The position numbers were made by a program, and so were the translations under genes. The notes under the pieces were generated by a model, which saw only the letters and a list, made by a program, of their open reading frames with translations, did no database searches and was not told the origin of the DNA. From the NCBI RefSeq assembly GCF_946222305.1, contig NZ_CAMIHZ010000005.1, positions 1-64,000 on the forward strand: a DNA stretch of 64,000 nt, in the 5' to 3' direction. Positions within the stretch are counted from its first letter, which is position 1. Every line of letters starts with the position of its first letter. Of this stretch, positions 34,856 through 43,539 are shown piece after piece. Source of the DNA: an uncultured Corynebacterium sp. Its GTDB lineage: Bacteria; Actinomycetota; Actinomycetes; Mycobacteriales; Mycobacteriaceae.

Positions 34856-37800
34856 GTGAATTCCGCCAATGCCCACTACGAAAAAGCCACCATTTCCCGT
34901 TCCCGTAACCGTCGGCGCGGTCGGTCGAACAATCGGCGGAATAAGCCTTTGCGCCCCACCCCTACGCTGACGTATCCGGCAGCACTGCCCGTCAGCGAAC
35001 GCCATGACGATATTCTGACTGCGATTCGCGATAACCAAGTTGTCATCATCGCCGGTGAGACTGGTTCGGGTAAGACCACCCAGATCCCGAAAATGTGTCT
35101 GGAGTTAGGGCGCGGTCGGCGCAAACTCATTGGGCATACCCAGCCCCGTCGTATCGCTGCGCGCAGTGTTGCCGAGCGTATCGCCGAGGAACTCGGACAT
35201 GCCGTGGGTGATCCAGATTCACCGGTGGGCTACAAGATTCGCTTCGACGATAAGACCGCCCCTGCCACCAGTGTGAAGCTCATGACCGATGGTGTGCTGC
35301 TCAATGAGATTCAACACGATGCGCTCTTACGTCAGTACGACACCATCATTGTGGACGAGGCGCACGAGCGCAGCCTCAACATCGACTTCCTACTGGGTTT
35401 TTTGAAGCAACTGCTACCGAAGCGCCCCGATCTGAAGTTGATCATTACCTCGGCCACGATCGATCCGGAGAGTTTCGCGCAGCATTTTGCGGATGCTGAT
35501 GGCACCCCGGCGCCAATTATCGAGGTCAGCGGTCGGACCTTCCCCGTTGAGATTCGCTATCGGCCGTTGGTGACCAATCATATCGATGAACGCACCGGGG
35601 ACATCCGTGAGGAGGAAACCGATCCCCTCGACGGGCTGGTGGCCGCATGTCGCGAACTCACCAAGGACGGCCCCGGGGATATTCTCTGTTTCTTTTCCGG
35701 CGAACGCGAGATCCGTGACGCAGCCGATGCTCTGGATGCCGAGTTCAATTCCCGCGGGCCCAAGCGGGTTGATATCCTGCCCCTCTTCGGTCGTCTCTCG
35801 AATGCTGAGCAGCACCGCGTGTTCAACCCTGGCGGTCGCCGGCGCATCGTATTGGCCACGAATATCGCCGAAACTTCCCTGACCGTACCGGGTATCCACT
35901 ACGTCGTGGACACAGGCTATGCCCGCATCTCGCGCTACTCCCATCGCACGAAGGTACAGCGCCTGCCGGTGGAGGAGATCAGCCAAGCCAGCGCAAAGCA
36001 GCGCTCCGGACGCTGTGGACGCACGGCAGACGGCGTAGCGATCCGCCTGTATTCGGAGGAGAATTTTGAAGCGCGCCCAGAGTTCACCGATCCGGAAATT
36101 CTGCGCACGCACTTAGCCAGCGTCATTTTGGCTATGGCCGCGCTCGGATTGGGCGATATTCAAGATTTCCCATTTCTGCAGTCCCCCGATCGGAAATCGA
36201 TCCGGGATGGAGTGAACCTCCTGCAGGAGCTGGGAGCGCTGGAAATGGGCGTCGAACCACAACTAACCACCATCGGCCGGGACCTCGCCCGCATCCCGAC
36301 TGACCCCCGCCTCGCCCGCATGTTAGAGGCCGCGCACCGAAACGATGTTTTGGAGCCAGTGGCTGTGATTGTCGCGGCGCTGAGCATTCAGGATGTCCGC
36401 GAACGGCCGTTAGAGCAGCAGGCCAAGGCCGATGAGAGCCACGCGCGCTTCGCCGCCGATTCCGATTTCATCAGCATTCTGAAACTATGGTCTTACCTGC
36501 AGGAACAGCGGCGTGAGCTGTCCGGAAATCAGTTCCGCAAGCTATGCCAGGCAGAGTTTATCCACTACATGCGCGTTCGCGAGTGGATGGATCTGGTGCG
36601 GCAATTGCTGACGGTGATCCAGGACCTGTCGTGGAAGGTGCCGAATCTTCCCCATATCCGTGACCTTGATATCGATGCAGCGGCGTTGAATGAGGAGGCC
36701 GTGCACCGCAGCGTGTTGGCCGGCCTGATTACGCATATCGGTATGCGGGAAGGGTCTAGCCGGCAGTTCACCGGTACCCGCAACTCCCACTTCGTGGTGC
36801 ATCCGTCCTCGCATGTCGCGAAGAAGCCTCCCCAGTGGGTGATGGCCGCAGAGCTGGTCGAGACTTCGCAGCTATTCGCGCGTACCGTCGGCCCCATTGC
36901 GCCGGAGTGGGTGGAAGCAGTTGCGCCACACATGGTGAAGTACAACCACAGTGAACCCTATTGGTCGAGTTCACGCGGTGCCGCGATGGCCCATGAGAAG
37001 GTTTTGCTGCTCGGGTTGCCGTTGGTTGCCGACCGTCGGATTAACTTGGGCCGGATCGATCGCCCTTTGGCGCGTGAACTTTTCATTCGCCACGCTCTGG
37101 TGGAGGGCGACTGGAACACTCGCCACCGTTTCTTCAAACGCAATCAGCAGCTTTTAGACGAGGCTGGGGCGTTGGAGGACAAGGCTCGTCGTCGCGACAT
37201 CATTGTGGACGACCAAGTTCTTTTTGATTTTTATGACGCCAAGTTGCCCGAAAAGATTGTCTCCGCTCGACACTTCGATTCATGGTGGAAAAAGGCTCGG
37301 CACAACAATCCGGAGCTGTTGGACTTCTCCTATGACAATCTGATTGAGTCCGAAGAAGCCGCCGCGGCCGCCGACGAATTCCCCGATACCTGGCGACAGG
37401 GCTCACTGGAATTCGAACTGCGGTATGTATTCCAACCTGGTGACCCGGATGACGGCATCACCATGATGGTTCCGCTGCCGTTACTGGCCAATATCAACCG
37501 TGAGGAAACACAGTGGCTGGTGGCGGGCCTGCGCCAGGAATTGTGTGTAGCCCTCATCAAGACGTTACCGAAGGCGCTGCGAAAGTCCGTGGTACCTGCG
37601 ACTAACTTCGCTCAAGCTGCGTTGGATCGCATGACTCCTTTCGACGGCCCCATCGACCGTGCGCTGGCAGATGCGTTGCGCGGTCTCGGGGGCAGTGGGA
37701 TCAACGCGGAAGATTTCGATTGGGCGCGCGTGCCCGAACACCTGCGAATGCAATTCGCTGCCGTGGATCGGCGTGGGAAAGTTGTGCGCAAGGATCGCGA

Positions 37801-38932
37801 TTTAGACAGCCTGCAGCAGCAACTAACCGGTCAAATTAATCAAGCCATCGCGCAAGCGACAGCTCGGGCTTCAGCGCAGGGATCCGCTGATTCCCCGTCG
37901 CCTACGGATGCCTCACAGCATGGGCAACAGCGGCAGCACGCCAATGGGGCTCAAACACGGGGCGCCTCGAACCGGGATGGCTCGAACCAAGGCAGCTCTA
38001 AGCAAGGTGCCAATCGAAAGAATCCCCACGCACGCCAGGCCCGTTCCACTGGAGGTACTGCTACCGGTGGTGTTTTGGCACGAGAGGACACTTGGACCAT
38101 CGACGGAATCGGCACGATTCCGGAAACGATGGATACCGTCATTGATGGCCACCAGGTGCACACATATCCGGCGTTGAAGCGCGAATCTGATGGTTCGATA
38201 GTTCTAACCGCGCTTCCCAGTATCCAGGCTGCGGCAGCGCAACAGTTTTCGACCGTCTTAGGCATGATGACTGAAGCGTGCAAAGTCTCGCCCGCTGACA
38301 TGGTCAAAGGCCTGCCGTTGCGACAGCGAGTCGCACTGGAATCTTCCCCTGGTGGACTACAGCCTTTGCTCGATTCGCTCGTGGCACTAACGTGTAAGGA
38401 CATTCTGACGAAAGCTGGATCAGTCCTACGCGACCCTAAAAAGTGCGACGAGGTGGTCCGGGCCGCCAAAAACCAAGGCCCGTCCATTGTGCGGCAGTAC
38501 GTTGTCGCTGTTGCGCCCGCAATCTTGGCCGTGGCAGACATGCGTGAAGAATTGAATGGTTGGAGTGGCGAAGCGATCGACGACATGAAGGCCCAGTTGG
38601 ATTTCTATGTAGGCCCAGGAGCGATCGCTAGAGCGGGTGTTCAGCAGATCAAACATGTTCCACGATATGTTGCGGCCATGCAGGCTCGCTTAGAGATGAT
38701 GAACACTGACCCTGATCGGGAGATGGATCTCGATGACGAGGTTCGTTCCGTTTTGACTGATTACGAAACTACGGTGGAGCGACTCCCCTCTTCCCGTGCA
38801 GCATCACCCCAGTTGAAGGAAGCTCGGTGGATGATTGAGGAGTTGCGGGTGAGTTTGTTTGCGCAGCAACTGGGCACCACGCGTAGTGTCTCTGCCCAGC
38901 GGATCCGGAAGGCGCTGGCGAAGATTCGTTAG
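34856..38932 (+). CDS. hrpA: ATP-dependent RNA helicase HrpA (DEAH)
   Basis: A 1358-residue DEAH helicase, the length usual for HrpA. A basic N-terminus (RSRNRRRGRSNNRRNK) precedes motif I GETGSGKTT (67-75), motif II DEAH (167-170), motif III TSATID, and NIAETSLTVPG and QRSGRCGR in the second lobe. The HA2/OB domains and the long DUF3418 C-terminus follow. A hydrophilic Ser/Gln/Asn/Arg-rich linker at about 995-1075 is not conserved. E. coli HrpA resolves stalled ribosomes; the role here is inferred. The start is GTG 34856. Divergent from the ceramidase gene (142 bases). Confidence 0.94.
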   Translation: MNSANAHYEKATISRSRNRRRGRSNNRRNKPLRPTPTLTYPAALPVSERHDDILTAIRDNQVVIIAGETGSGKTTQIPKMCLELGRGRRKLIGHTQPRRIAARSVAERIAEELGHAVGDPDSPVGYKIRFDDKTAPATSVKLMTDGVLLNEIQHDALLRQYDTIIVDEAHERSLNIDFLLGFLKQLLPKRPDLKLIITSATIDPESFAQHFADADGTPAPIIEVSGRTFPVEIRYRPLVTNHIDERTGDIREEETDPLDGLVAACRELTKDGPGDILCFFSGEREIRDAADALDAEFNSRGPKRVDILPLFGRLSNAEQHRVFNPGGRRRIVLATNIAETSLTVPGIHYVVDTGYARISRYSHRTKVQRLPVEEISQASAKQRSGRCGRTADGVAIRLYSEENFEARPEFTDPEILRTHLASVILAMAALGLGDIQDFPFLQSPDRKSIRDGVNLLQELGALEMGVEPQLTTIGRDLARIPTDPRLARMLEAAHRNDVLEPVAVIVAALSIQDVRERPLEQQAKADESHARFAADSDFISILKLWSYLQEQRRELSGNQFRKLCQAEFIHYMRVREWMDLVRQLLTVIQDLSWKVPNLPHIRDLDIDAAALNEEAVHRSVLAGLITHIGMREGSSRQFTGTRNSHFVVHPSSHVAKKPPQWVMAAELVETSQLFARTVGPIAPEWVEAVAPHMVKYNHSEPYWSSSRGAAMAHEKVLLLGLPLVADRRINLGRIDRPLARELFIRHALVEGDWNTRHRFFKRNQQLLDEAGALEDKARRRDIIVDDQVLFDFYDAKLPEKIVSARHFDSWWKKARHNNPELLDFSYDNLIESEEAAAAADEFPDTWRQGSLEFELRYVFQPGDPDDGITMMVPLPLLANINREETQWLVAGLRQELCVALIKTLPKALRKSVVPATNFAQAALDRMTPFDGPIDRALADALRGLGGSGINAEDFDWARVPEHLRMQFAAVDRRGKVVRKDRDLDSLQQQLTGQINQAIAQATARASAQGSADSPSPTDASQHGQQRQHANGAQTRGASNRDGSNQGSSKQGANRKNPHARQARSTGGTATGGVLAREDTWTIDGIGTIPETMDTVIDGHQVHTYPALKRESDGSIVLTALPSIQAAAAQQFSTVLGMMTEACKVSPADMVKGLPLRQRVALESSPGGLQPLLDSLVALTCKDILTKAGSVLRDPKKCDEVVRAAKNQGPSIVRQYVVAVAPAILAVADMREELNGWSGEAIDDMKAQLDFYVGPGAIARAGVQQIKHVPRYVAAMQARLEMMNTDPDREMDLDDEVRSVLTDYETTVERLPSSRAASPQLKEARWMIEELRVSLFAQQLGTTRSVSAQRIRKALAKIR

Positions 38933-38950
38933 CGAAATCCGACCCCACTT

Positions 38951-39463
38951 CTATTCCTCGTTATCCTCCTCAGCGCTTGCATCCGCAGTCAACTGACCTG
39001 ACGCGGGAGTTTCACCGTAGCGGTGAGCTCGAAGAGTAGCGATTTCCCGTTCGAAGTCGTCCGCGCTGGAGAAGGATTTATAGACGGAGGCGAAGCGTAG
39101 GTACGCAACCTCGTCGAGGGTGCGCAGCGGATCGAGAATGGCGAGTCCGATGTCGTTAGCCTGAACTTGGGAACCGTGCTGCGCCCGAATTGACTGTTCC
39201 ACCTGCTGAGCCAGAACTTTCAAGGCATCGTCGGAAACTTCCCGCCCCTGACATGCCCTGCGCACGCCCTTGATCAGCTTGTCCCGGCTAAATTCTTCTG
39301 TCACGCCATTGCGTTTCGTGACGAGGAGAATGCTGCGCTCCAACGTGGTAAAACGCGTTGCGCATTTATTACATTCTCTACGCCGGCGGATAGCCACACC
39401 ATGGTCGACGGTGCGGGAATCCACGACTTTGGAGGACTGGGAACTACAGGACGGGCATAACAC
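38951..39463 (-). CDS. nrdR: Transcriptional repressor NrdR
   Basis: A 170-residue ATP/dATP-sensing repressor of ribonucleotide reductase genes. The zinc ribbon has CPSC (3-6) and CNKC (31-34), with DSRTVDHGVAIRRRREC between, and the ATP-cone follows (VTKRNGVTEEFSRDKLIKGVRRA). The acidic tail after residue 150 is variable. GTG 39463 gives the normal N-terminus; no strong ribosome binding site precedes it. It lies downstream of divS (34-base gap) and is convergent with hrpA. Confidence 0.95.
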   Translation of the reverse strand: MLCPSCSSQSSKVVDSRTVDHGVAIRRRRECNKCATRFTTLERSILLVTKRNGVTEEFSRDKLIKGVRRACQGREVSDDALKVLAQQVEQSIRAQHGSQVQANDIGLAILDPLRTLDEVAYLRFASVYKSFSSADDFEREIATLRAHRYGETPASGQLTADASAEEDNEE

Positions 39464-39497
39464 AGGCTTTATGCTAGCCCGGGACCTCGCCCAACCA

Positions 39498-39935
39498 CTA
39501 CTTCTGCTGAACCACGCTTACTGGTGCGGGTCCGGTGTACTGCACGGGTTCTTCTGCGACCACGGGAGCCAGGCCGATCGACAGTAGAATCGCGGATGCG
39601 GAGACAATAATCCCACCCGGGGAAGAAACTACTTCCAAAACCCGGCGACGAACGCGTTGGCTTAGGTTTAGCTCTCCCCCAGCCGTTCGATGTGTCGAAC
39701 CATGGCCGATACGCTCGGACCAGCGAGATGCGCGCGGACGGTCCAAAGCCACTCCGGCCAACCTTGTGTTCGAACCGTTTCCTGGATCGTCTTTATCCCA
39801 TTCCGGCTTGATGACCCGCGGCGCATCAAACCCGGAGGTTCGAGCGATACGCTGACCGCGAACAACGGCGTAACGTTCGCGCTCTTCATTCAACTCAGAA
39901 ATGGGACGGCGGGTATGGATTACTGGCGTGGACAT
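39498..39935 (-). CDS. divS: SOS-linked cell-division suppressor DivS-like membrane protein
   Basis: A 145-residue protein with a basic, hydrophilic N-terminus (STPVIHTRRPISELNEERERYAVVRGQRIAR), a single hydrophobic helix near the C-terminus (GIIVSASAILLSIGLAPVVA), and a short outer tail. No LysM domain is visible, unlike the mycobacterial counterpart ChiZ (Rv2719c). The divergent position to lexA is that of C. glutamicum divS, which blocks septum formation during the SOS response. ATG 39935 has GAAAGGT upstream. The function is inferred from position and architecture. Confidence 0.75.
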   Translation of the reverse strand: MSTPVIHTRRPISELNEERERYAVVRGQRIARTSGFDAPRVIKPEWDKDDPGNGSNTRLAGVALDRPRASRWSERIGHGSTHRTAGGELNLSQRVRRRVLEVVSSPGGIIVSASAILLSIGLAPVVAEEPVQYTGPAPVSVVQQK

Positions 39936-40133
39936 GGGGTTACCTTTCATTTACCGAGATTGTTCTAGACGTTGGTCGCTGTAGGCCCTGTGGCAGAGCC
40001 CCACCGTTGGGAGCTGTTGCTGACTGCCCGCAACGAACTTCTGTCGGTGAATCTAGGGACTGGCTACGACACTGTGTCTTCGAACACCCGATTTTTTAGC
40101 TCTTGTGTTCTAATATTGAATGTAACGTAACCG

Positions 40134-40149
40134 TAGCACGGTTGTTCGA
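40134..40149. promoter_or_regulatory. Candidate LexA (SOS) box between divS and lexA
   Basis: TAGCACGGTTGTTCGA keeps the right half-site TGTTCGA exactly and a partial left half against the corynebacterial consensus TCGAAMANNTGTTCGA. It lies in the 316-base divS-lexA interval, which holds no gene. Confidence 0.5.
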
Positions 40150-40166
40150 TTTCTGTCGAGTCTTTT

Positions 40167-40181
40167 TCGAACACCTTTCGA
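40167..40181. promoter_or_regulatory. SOS-box-like inverted repeat upstream of lexA
   Basis: TCGAACACCTTTCGA has both TCGAA/TTCGA half-sites but a spacing one base shorter than the consensus. A further half-site, TTCGAACAC, is at 40079-40087. It could be a degenerate LexA site. Confidence 0.45.
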
Positions 40182-40188
40182 ACGTCTA

Positions 40189-40204
40189 TGCCAAAAATGT
40201 CCGA
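40189..40204. promoter_or_regulatory. Second candidate LexA box upstream of lexA
   Basis: TGCCAAAAATGTCCGA, 48 bases before the lexA start, matches 9 of the 13 informative consensus positions with correct spacing. Repeated sites here fit autoregulation. Confidence 0.4.
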
Positions 40205-40251
40205 ACCTGCGGTAAGGTAAGCCCCATCCAGCCACGACAGTTAGGAGCCCC

Positions 40252-41073
40252 ATGTCATCCTCCGGCAGCACCCCAAAGAAATCCCCGAAGCAGACCTCCT
40301 CCGCGCAGCCCCAAGGCTCCGTCACTCCCCTACCCGATAGCACAAGGAAGCCCCGTCGCGGCCGTCCCAAAAAGTCCGAGGCGGACCGCAGGGCGGAACA
40401 GGCCGGCGGTCGCAAACAACCCACCGATCGCCAGCGCCGCATTCTGGAGGTTATCCAGAATTCGAAGAGCCTCCGGGGGTACCCACCCAGCATTCGGGAA
40501 ATCGCGGATGCGGTTGGGCTGCAATCCACCTCCTCGGTTTCTTACCACCTCAATCAGCTGGAACAGGCTGGCTACTTGCGTCGTGAAGACAAAAAGCCCC
40601 GCGCAGTTGATGTTCGAGAATACGAGAAGCGCGATAGGAAAACCCCTGGACGGAAGCCCTCAGCTCCGATTACCGGCACCGAAGATGAGAACATGCCCGC
40701 CGCTACCTACGTTCCGGTCGTGGGGCAAATTGCAGCGGGCAACCCAATCCTCGCTGAGCAAAACGTGGAGGCACATTTCCCCTTGCCAGGCGAACTGGTT
40801 GGCGGTGGCGAGCTCTTCCTGCTTCAAGTCGTGGGCGACTCCATGCGGGATGCCGGCATTCTTAACGGCGACTGGGTAGCCGTCCGTTCCCAATCGACGG
40901 CTGATTTTGGGGATTTCGTCGCAGCCATGATCGATGGCGAGGCCACTGTGAAGGAATTCCATAAGGATTCCGACGGCCTCTGGCTCCTGCCTCACAACGA
41001 TCTGTTCGAGCCGATCCCTGCCGAGCATTCCCAAATTCTCGGCAAGGTCGTCGCAGTCCTGCGAAAGATCTAA
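40252..41073 (+). CDS. lexA: SOS repressor LexA
   Basis: A 273-residue repressor. A basic non-conserved extension (about 1-55) precedes the winged helix (RQRRILEVIQNS..YPPSIREIADAVGLQSTSSVSYHLNQLE). The self-cleavage site is A162-G163 in QIAAGNP; the catalytic dyad is S197 (GDSMRD) and K234 (ATVKEF). It controls recA, divS and others when RecA filaments form on single-stranded DNA. ATG 40252 follows TTAGGAGC with good spacing. Divergent from divS, with candidate operators in between. Confidence 0.96.
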   Translation: MSSSGSTPKKSPKQTSSAQPQGSVTPLPDSTRKPRRGRPKKSEADRRAEQAGGRKQPTDRQRRILEVIQNSKSLRGYPPSIREIADAVGLQSTSSVSYHLNQLEQAGYLRREDKKPRAVDVREYEKRDRKTPGRKPSAPITGTEDENMPAATYVPVVGQIAAGNPILAEQNVEAHFPLPGELVGGGELFLLQVVGDSMRDAGILNGDWVAVRSQSTADFGDFVAAMIDGEATVKEFHKDSDGLWLLPHNDLFEPIPAEHSQILGKVVAVLRKI

Positions 41074-41164
41074 GCGGCCCCACTACCCCCGTTGCCTACC
41101 GGACATCACCTTCACTGTCGGCTCCTCGCTAGAATTCTGGGCGAAAGTGAAAGGAGTGGCAGGC

Positions 41165-42082
41165 GTGCAATCCACCGAGCGCAGACGACAAATTCTGTCT
41201 TTAGCTGCAGTTCAAGGGCGCGTTACGGTCAATGAGTTGGCGGATAAATTCCGGGTCACCGCGGAAACCATTCGTCGCGATCTAGCTACGCTCAATGATG
41301 AGGGATTACTGTACCGCGTTCATGGTGGTGCGGTGCCTGTTCCCAAGTACTACACCGAGTACACCAGTGTGGAAACCCGCTCTAAGGCCAGCATGCAGGC
41401 CAAGCTCGCCATTGGGGCTAAGGCTGCCGAACACATGCCTCGAGCCGGCTCAACCATTTTTCTCGACGCCGGCACAACCACGGGAGTTTTAGCCGACTAC
41501 TTAGCACAGCAAGACTTCTCGATCACTGCGGAAGTCTCAGGTGATACCCAAGGTCCAGATACCAGCTGTGAAGCCCCCTCCACCGACTCTGCTCCAGTGA
41601 CCCCAGGAACTGACGACCCTCCCGCTACGGGAAAAAGGTTACGGGTCATCACCAATTCCCTCCACATCGCCTACCGCCTATCGGGCGCTCCCCACATCGA
41701 CATTCGTCTCATCGGTGGCGACGTACGCCATCAATCTCGAGCTGTCGTCGGCCCCATTGCCACCCGGCAGCTAGGTGTTTTGCACGCCGACGTAGCATTC
41801 ATCGGAACCAACGCACTGACGATGGAACACGGATTATCTACTCCCGATGCCGCGGAGGGCGCCATCAAGCGCTCCATGGTCACCAATGCAGACCGAGTCG
41901 TGGCCTTATGCGATTCCTCGAAGTTCGGCCTTGACTACCTGGTCAGCTTTGCCTCTGTTGACGATCTCACCACACTCATCACCGACCCCGGTGCTCCACA
42001 AAGCTACATACAGGCACTGCAGGATGCCGGGATCGAGGTCATCTTCGCCGCCCCCTGGTCGCCATCCATGGTTACGGAATAG
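41165..42082 (+). CDS. sugR: DeoR-family sugar-metabolism regulator SugR-like
   Basis: About 305 residues: N-terminal DeoR helix-turn-helix (RRRQILSLAAVQGRVTVNELADKFRVTAETIRRDLATL) and a DeoR sensor domain with FLDAGTTTG, VITNSLHIA, IGGDVRHQSRAVVG, and GTNALTMEHGLSTPD. C. glutamicum SugR represses PTS and glycolytic genes and lies next to lexA. Here the PTS genes do not follow it. A proline/threonine-rich insert of about 25-40 residues (about 120-158) separates the sugar-phosphate-binding loops. GTG 41165 has AAAGGAG eight bases upstream; an earlier GTG at 41147 is in frame. Confidence 0.88.
   Translation: MQSTERRRQILSLAAVQGRVTVNELADKFRVTAETIRRDLATLNDEGLLYRVHGGAVPVPKYYTEYTSVETRSKASMQAKLAIGAKAAEHMPRAGSTIFLDAGTTTGVLADYLAQQDFSITAEVSGDTQGPDTSCEAPSTDSAPVTPGTDDPPATGKRLRVITNSLHIAYRLSGAPHIDIRLIGGDVRHQSRAVVGPIATRQLGVLHADVAFIGTNALTMEHGLSTPDAAEGAIKRSMVTNADRVVALCDSSKFGLDYLVSFASVDDLTTLITDPGAPQSYIQALQDAGIEVIFAAPWSPSMVTE
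41456..41470 (+). repeat. Copy of the dispersed T-tract/GACGCC motif
   Basis: ATTTTTCTCGACGCC inside sugR, encoding part of the conserved FLDAGTTT loop. Confidence 0.4.
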
Positions 42083-42162
42083 ATACCGCACCACGCTAGG
42101 TCCCCACGGCACTTGTGCCCGAAACGGCTCTGACCCGTACCGCCTTGGTGCCCCGTCGAACC

Positions 42163-42186
42163 TAGACACCACGCGGCACGTGTCTA
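42163..42186. terminator. Hairpin between convergent sugR and uraA
   Basis: TAGACAC (42163-42169) and GTGTCTA (42180-42186), a perfect 7-bp stem with a 10-nt loop, lie between the two stops. No proper T-tract follows, so terminator function is only suggested by position. Confidence 0.4.
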
Positions 42187-42198
42187 AACTACATCGTT

Positions 42199-43515
42199 TT
42201 AGCGCAGCCTCGCTTCATGCTGCCCCTCGCCCACGTGGTCATAAAGCCACCTCATCATCGGATAAGCCACGATGATGCCCACCGATCCCCAGGCAATACC
42301 TTCGAGAGAGACAGATCCCACCTGCAGGGTGAGATTACCGATCCCCGCAATCAAAGCTACTGCCGCTGCCGTGAGATTCACCGGATCGGTCAGTTTGACG
42401 TTGTTGTCCTGCCAGATGCGCACACCGAGTAGGCCAATCATGCCATAGAGCACGATGGTCGCCCCGCCAAGCACACCGGCGGGAATAGTGAGAATAACGG
42501 CACCAAACTTCGGAATGAAAGCCAAGAGGATAGCGAAAGCCGCTGCTACCCAGTAGGCCGCGGAAGAATATACGCGGGTGGCGGCCATTACTCCGATATT
42601 TTCCGCATACGTGGTGGTGCCGCTTCCGCCGAACCCGCCAGCCAGAACCGTGGAAGCACCATCGGCCATCAACGCAGGTCCGGCAAGATCATCCAGGTTG
42701 CGACCGGTCATGGTTGCCACAGCCTTGACATGGCCTACGTTTTCAGCGATCAAGACAACCACCACCGGCAGAGTCACCGCAATCGCGGCCCAGTGAAATT
42801 CCGGTTGATGGAACTGGGGCAACCCCACCCACTTAGCGGCACCGATTGCCTGCCGAGATTCCTCGCTGATTCCGCCTGTAAACCATGCGAAGAACCATCC
42901 GATAAGCACGCCCAGCAAGATAGCGAGGCGTCCCAACATTCCACGGCCCACCACAGTGATCACAACAATGGCCAAAAGAGTGACAAAAGCGATCAGCGGC
43001 TGCGTCTGGAAATTCGCCGTTGCAGTGGGAGCTAGGTTCAAACCGATGAGGGCGACGATGGCACCCGTCACAGCCGGGGGCATGACCGCATCGATGACTC
43101 CCCGACCCATGGCTGTGACCGCTGCACCGACTGCGATCAGAACCGCACCAGCGGCAATCACTCCACCGAGCTGGACCCCAATACCCTGGGATTGAGTAGC
43201 CGCCAAGGGCGCGATGAATGCGAAAGAACTTCCCAAATAGGAAGGCAGGCGGTTGCGCGTGACCAGCAGGAACAAGATGGTTCCTAGGCCAGAGAACAGC
43301 AGCGTTGTATTGACCGGAAAGCCGGTCAACGTGGGGACCAGCAGTGTTGCACCGAACATGGCGATAACATGCTGCATGCCAATGCCGATAGTGCGTCCCC
43401 ACGACAGTCGTTCCTCGGGGGCTACGACCTCCCCGAAACCGATGGTTTTACCGTCTCCATGCAGAGACCAGCCAAAGAGCGATCCCCGTTGTTTAGATTG
43501 TTTAGCCTCACTCAC
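42199..43515 (-). CDS. uraA: Uracil/xanthine permease (NCS2 family)
   Basis: A 438-residue transporter with about 12-14 membrane helices that imports a nucleobase with protons. Family markers are GIGMQHVIAMFGATLLVP near the N-terminus, SSFAFIAPL, and VVLIAENVGHVKAVATMTGRNLD in the substrate region, then GGFGGSGTTTYAENIG. The motif context favours uracil over purines, but specificity is not certain. It follows sugR directly and convergently; in C. glutamicum a PTS cluster lies between them. Confidence 0.88.
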   Translation of the reverse strand: MSEAKQSKQRGSLFGWSLHGDGKTIGFGEVVAPEERLSWGRTIGIGMQHVIAMFGATLLVPTLTGFPVNTTLLFSGLGTILFLLVTRNRLPSYLGSSFAFIAPLAATQSQGIGVQLGGVIAAGAVLIAVGAAVTAMGRGVIDAVMPPAVTGAIVALIGLNLAPTATANFQTQPLIAFVTLLAIVVITVVGRGMLGRLAILLGVLIGWFFAWFTGGISEESRQAIGAAKWVGLPQFHQPEFHWAAIAVTLPVVVVLIAENVGHVKAVATMTGRNLDDLAGPALMADGASTVLAGGFGGSGTTTYAENIGVMAATRVYSSAAYWVAAAFAILLAFIPKFGAVILTIPAGVLGGATIVLYGMIGLLGVRIWQDNNVKLTDPVNLTAAAVALIAGIGNLTLQVGSVSLEGIAWGSVGIIVAYPMMRWLYDHVGEGQHEARLR

Positions 43516-43539
43516 AGACTCAAATTTTAGAGGGTGCTA

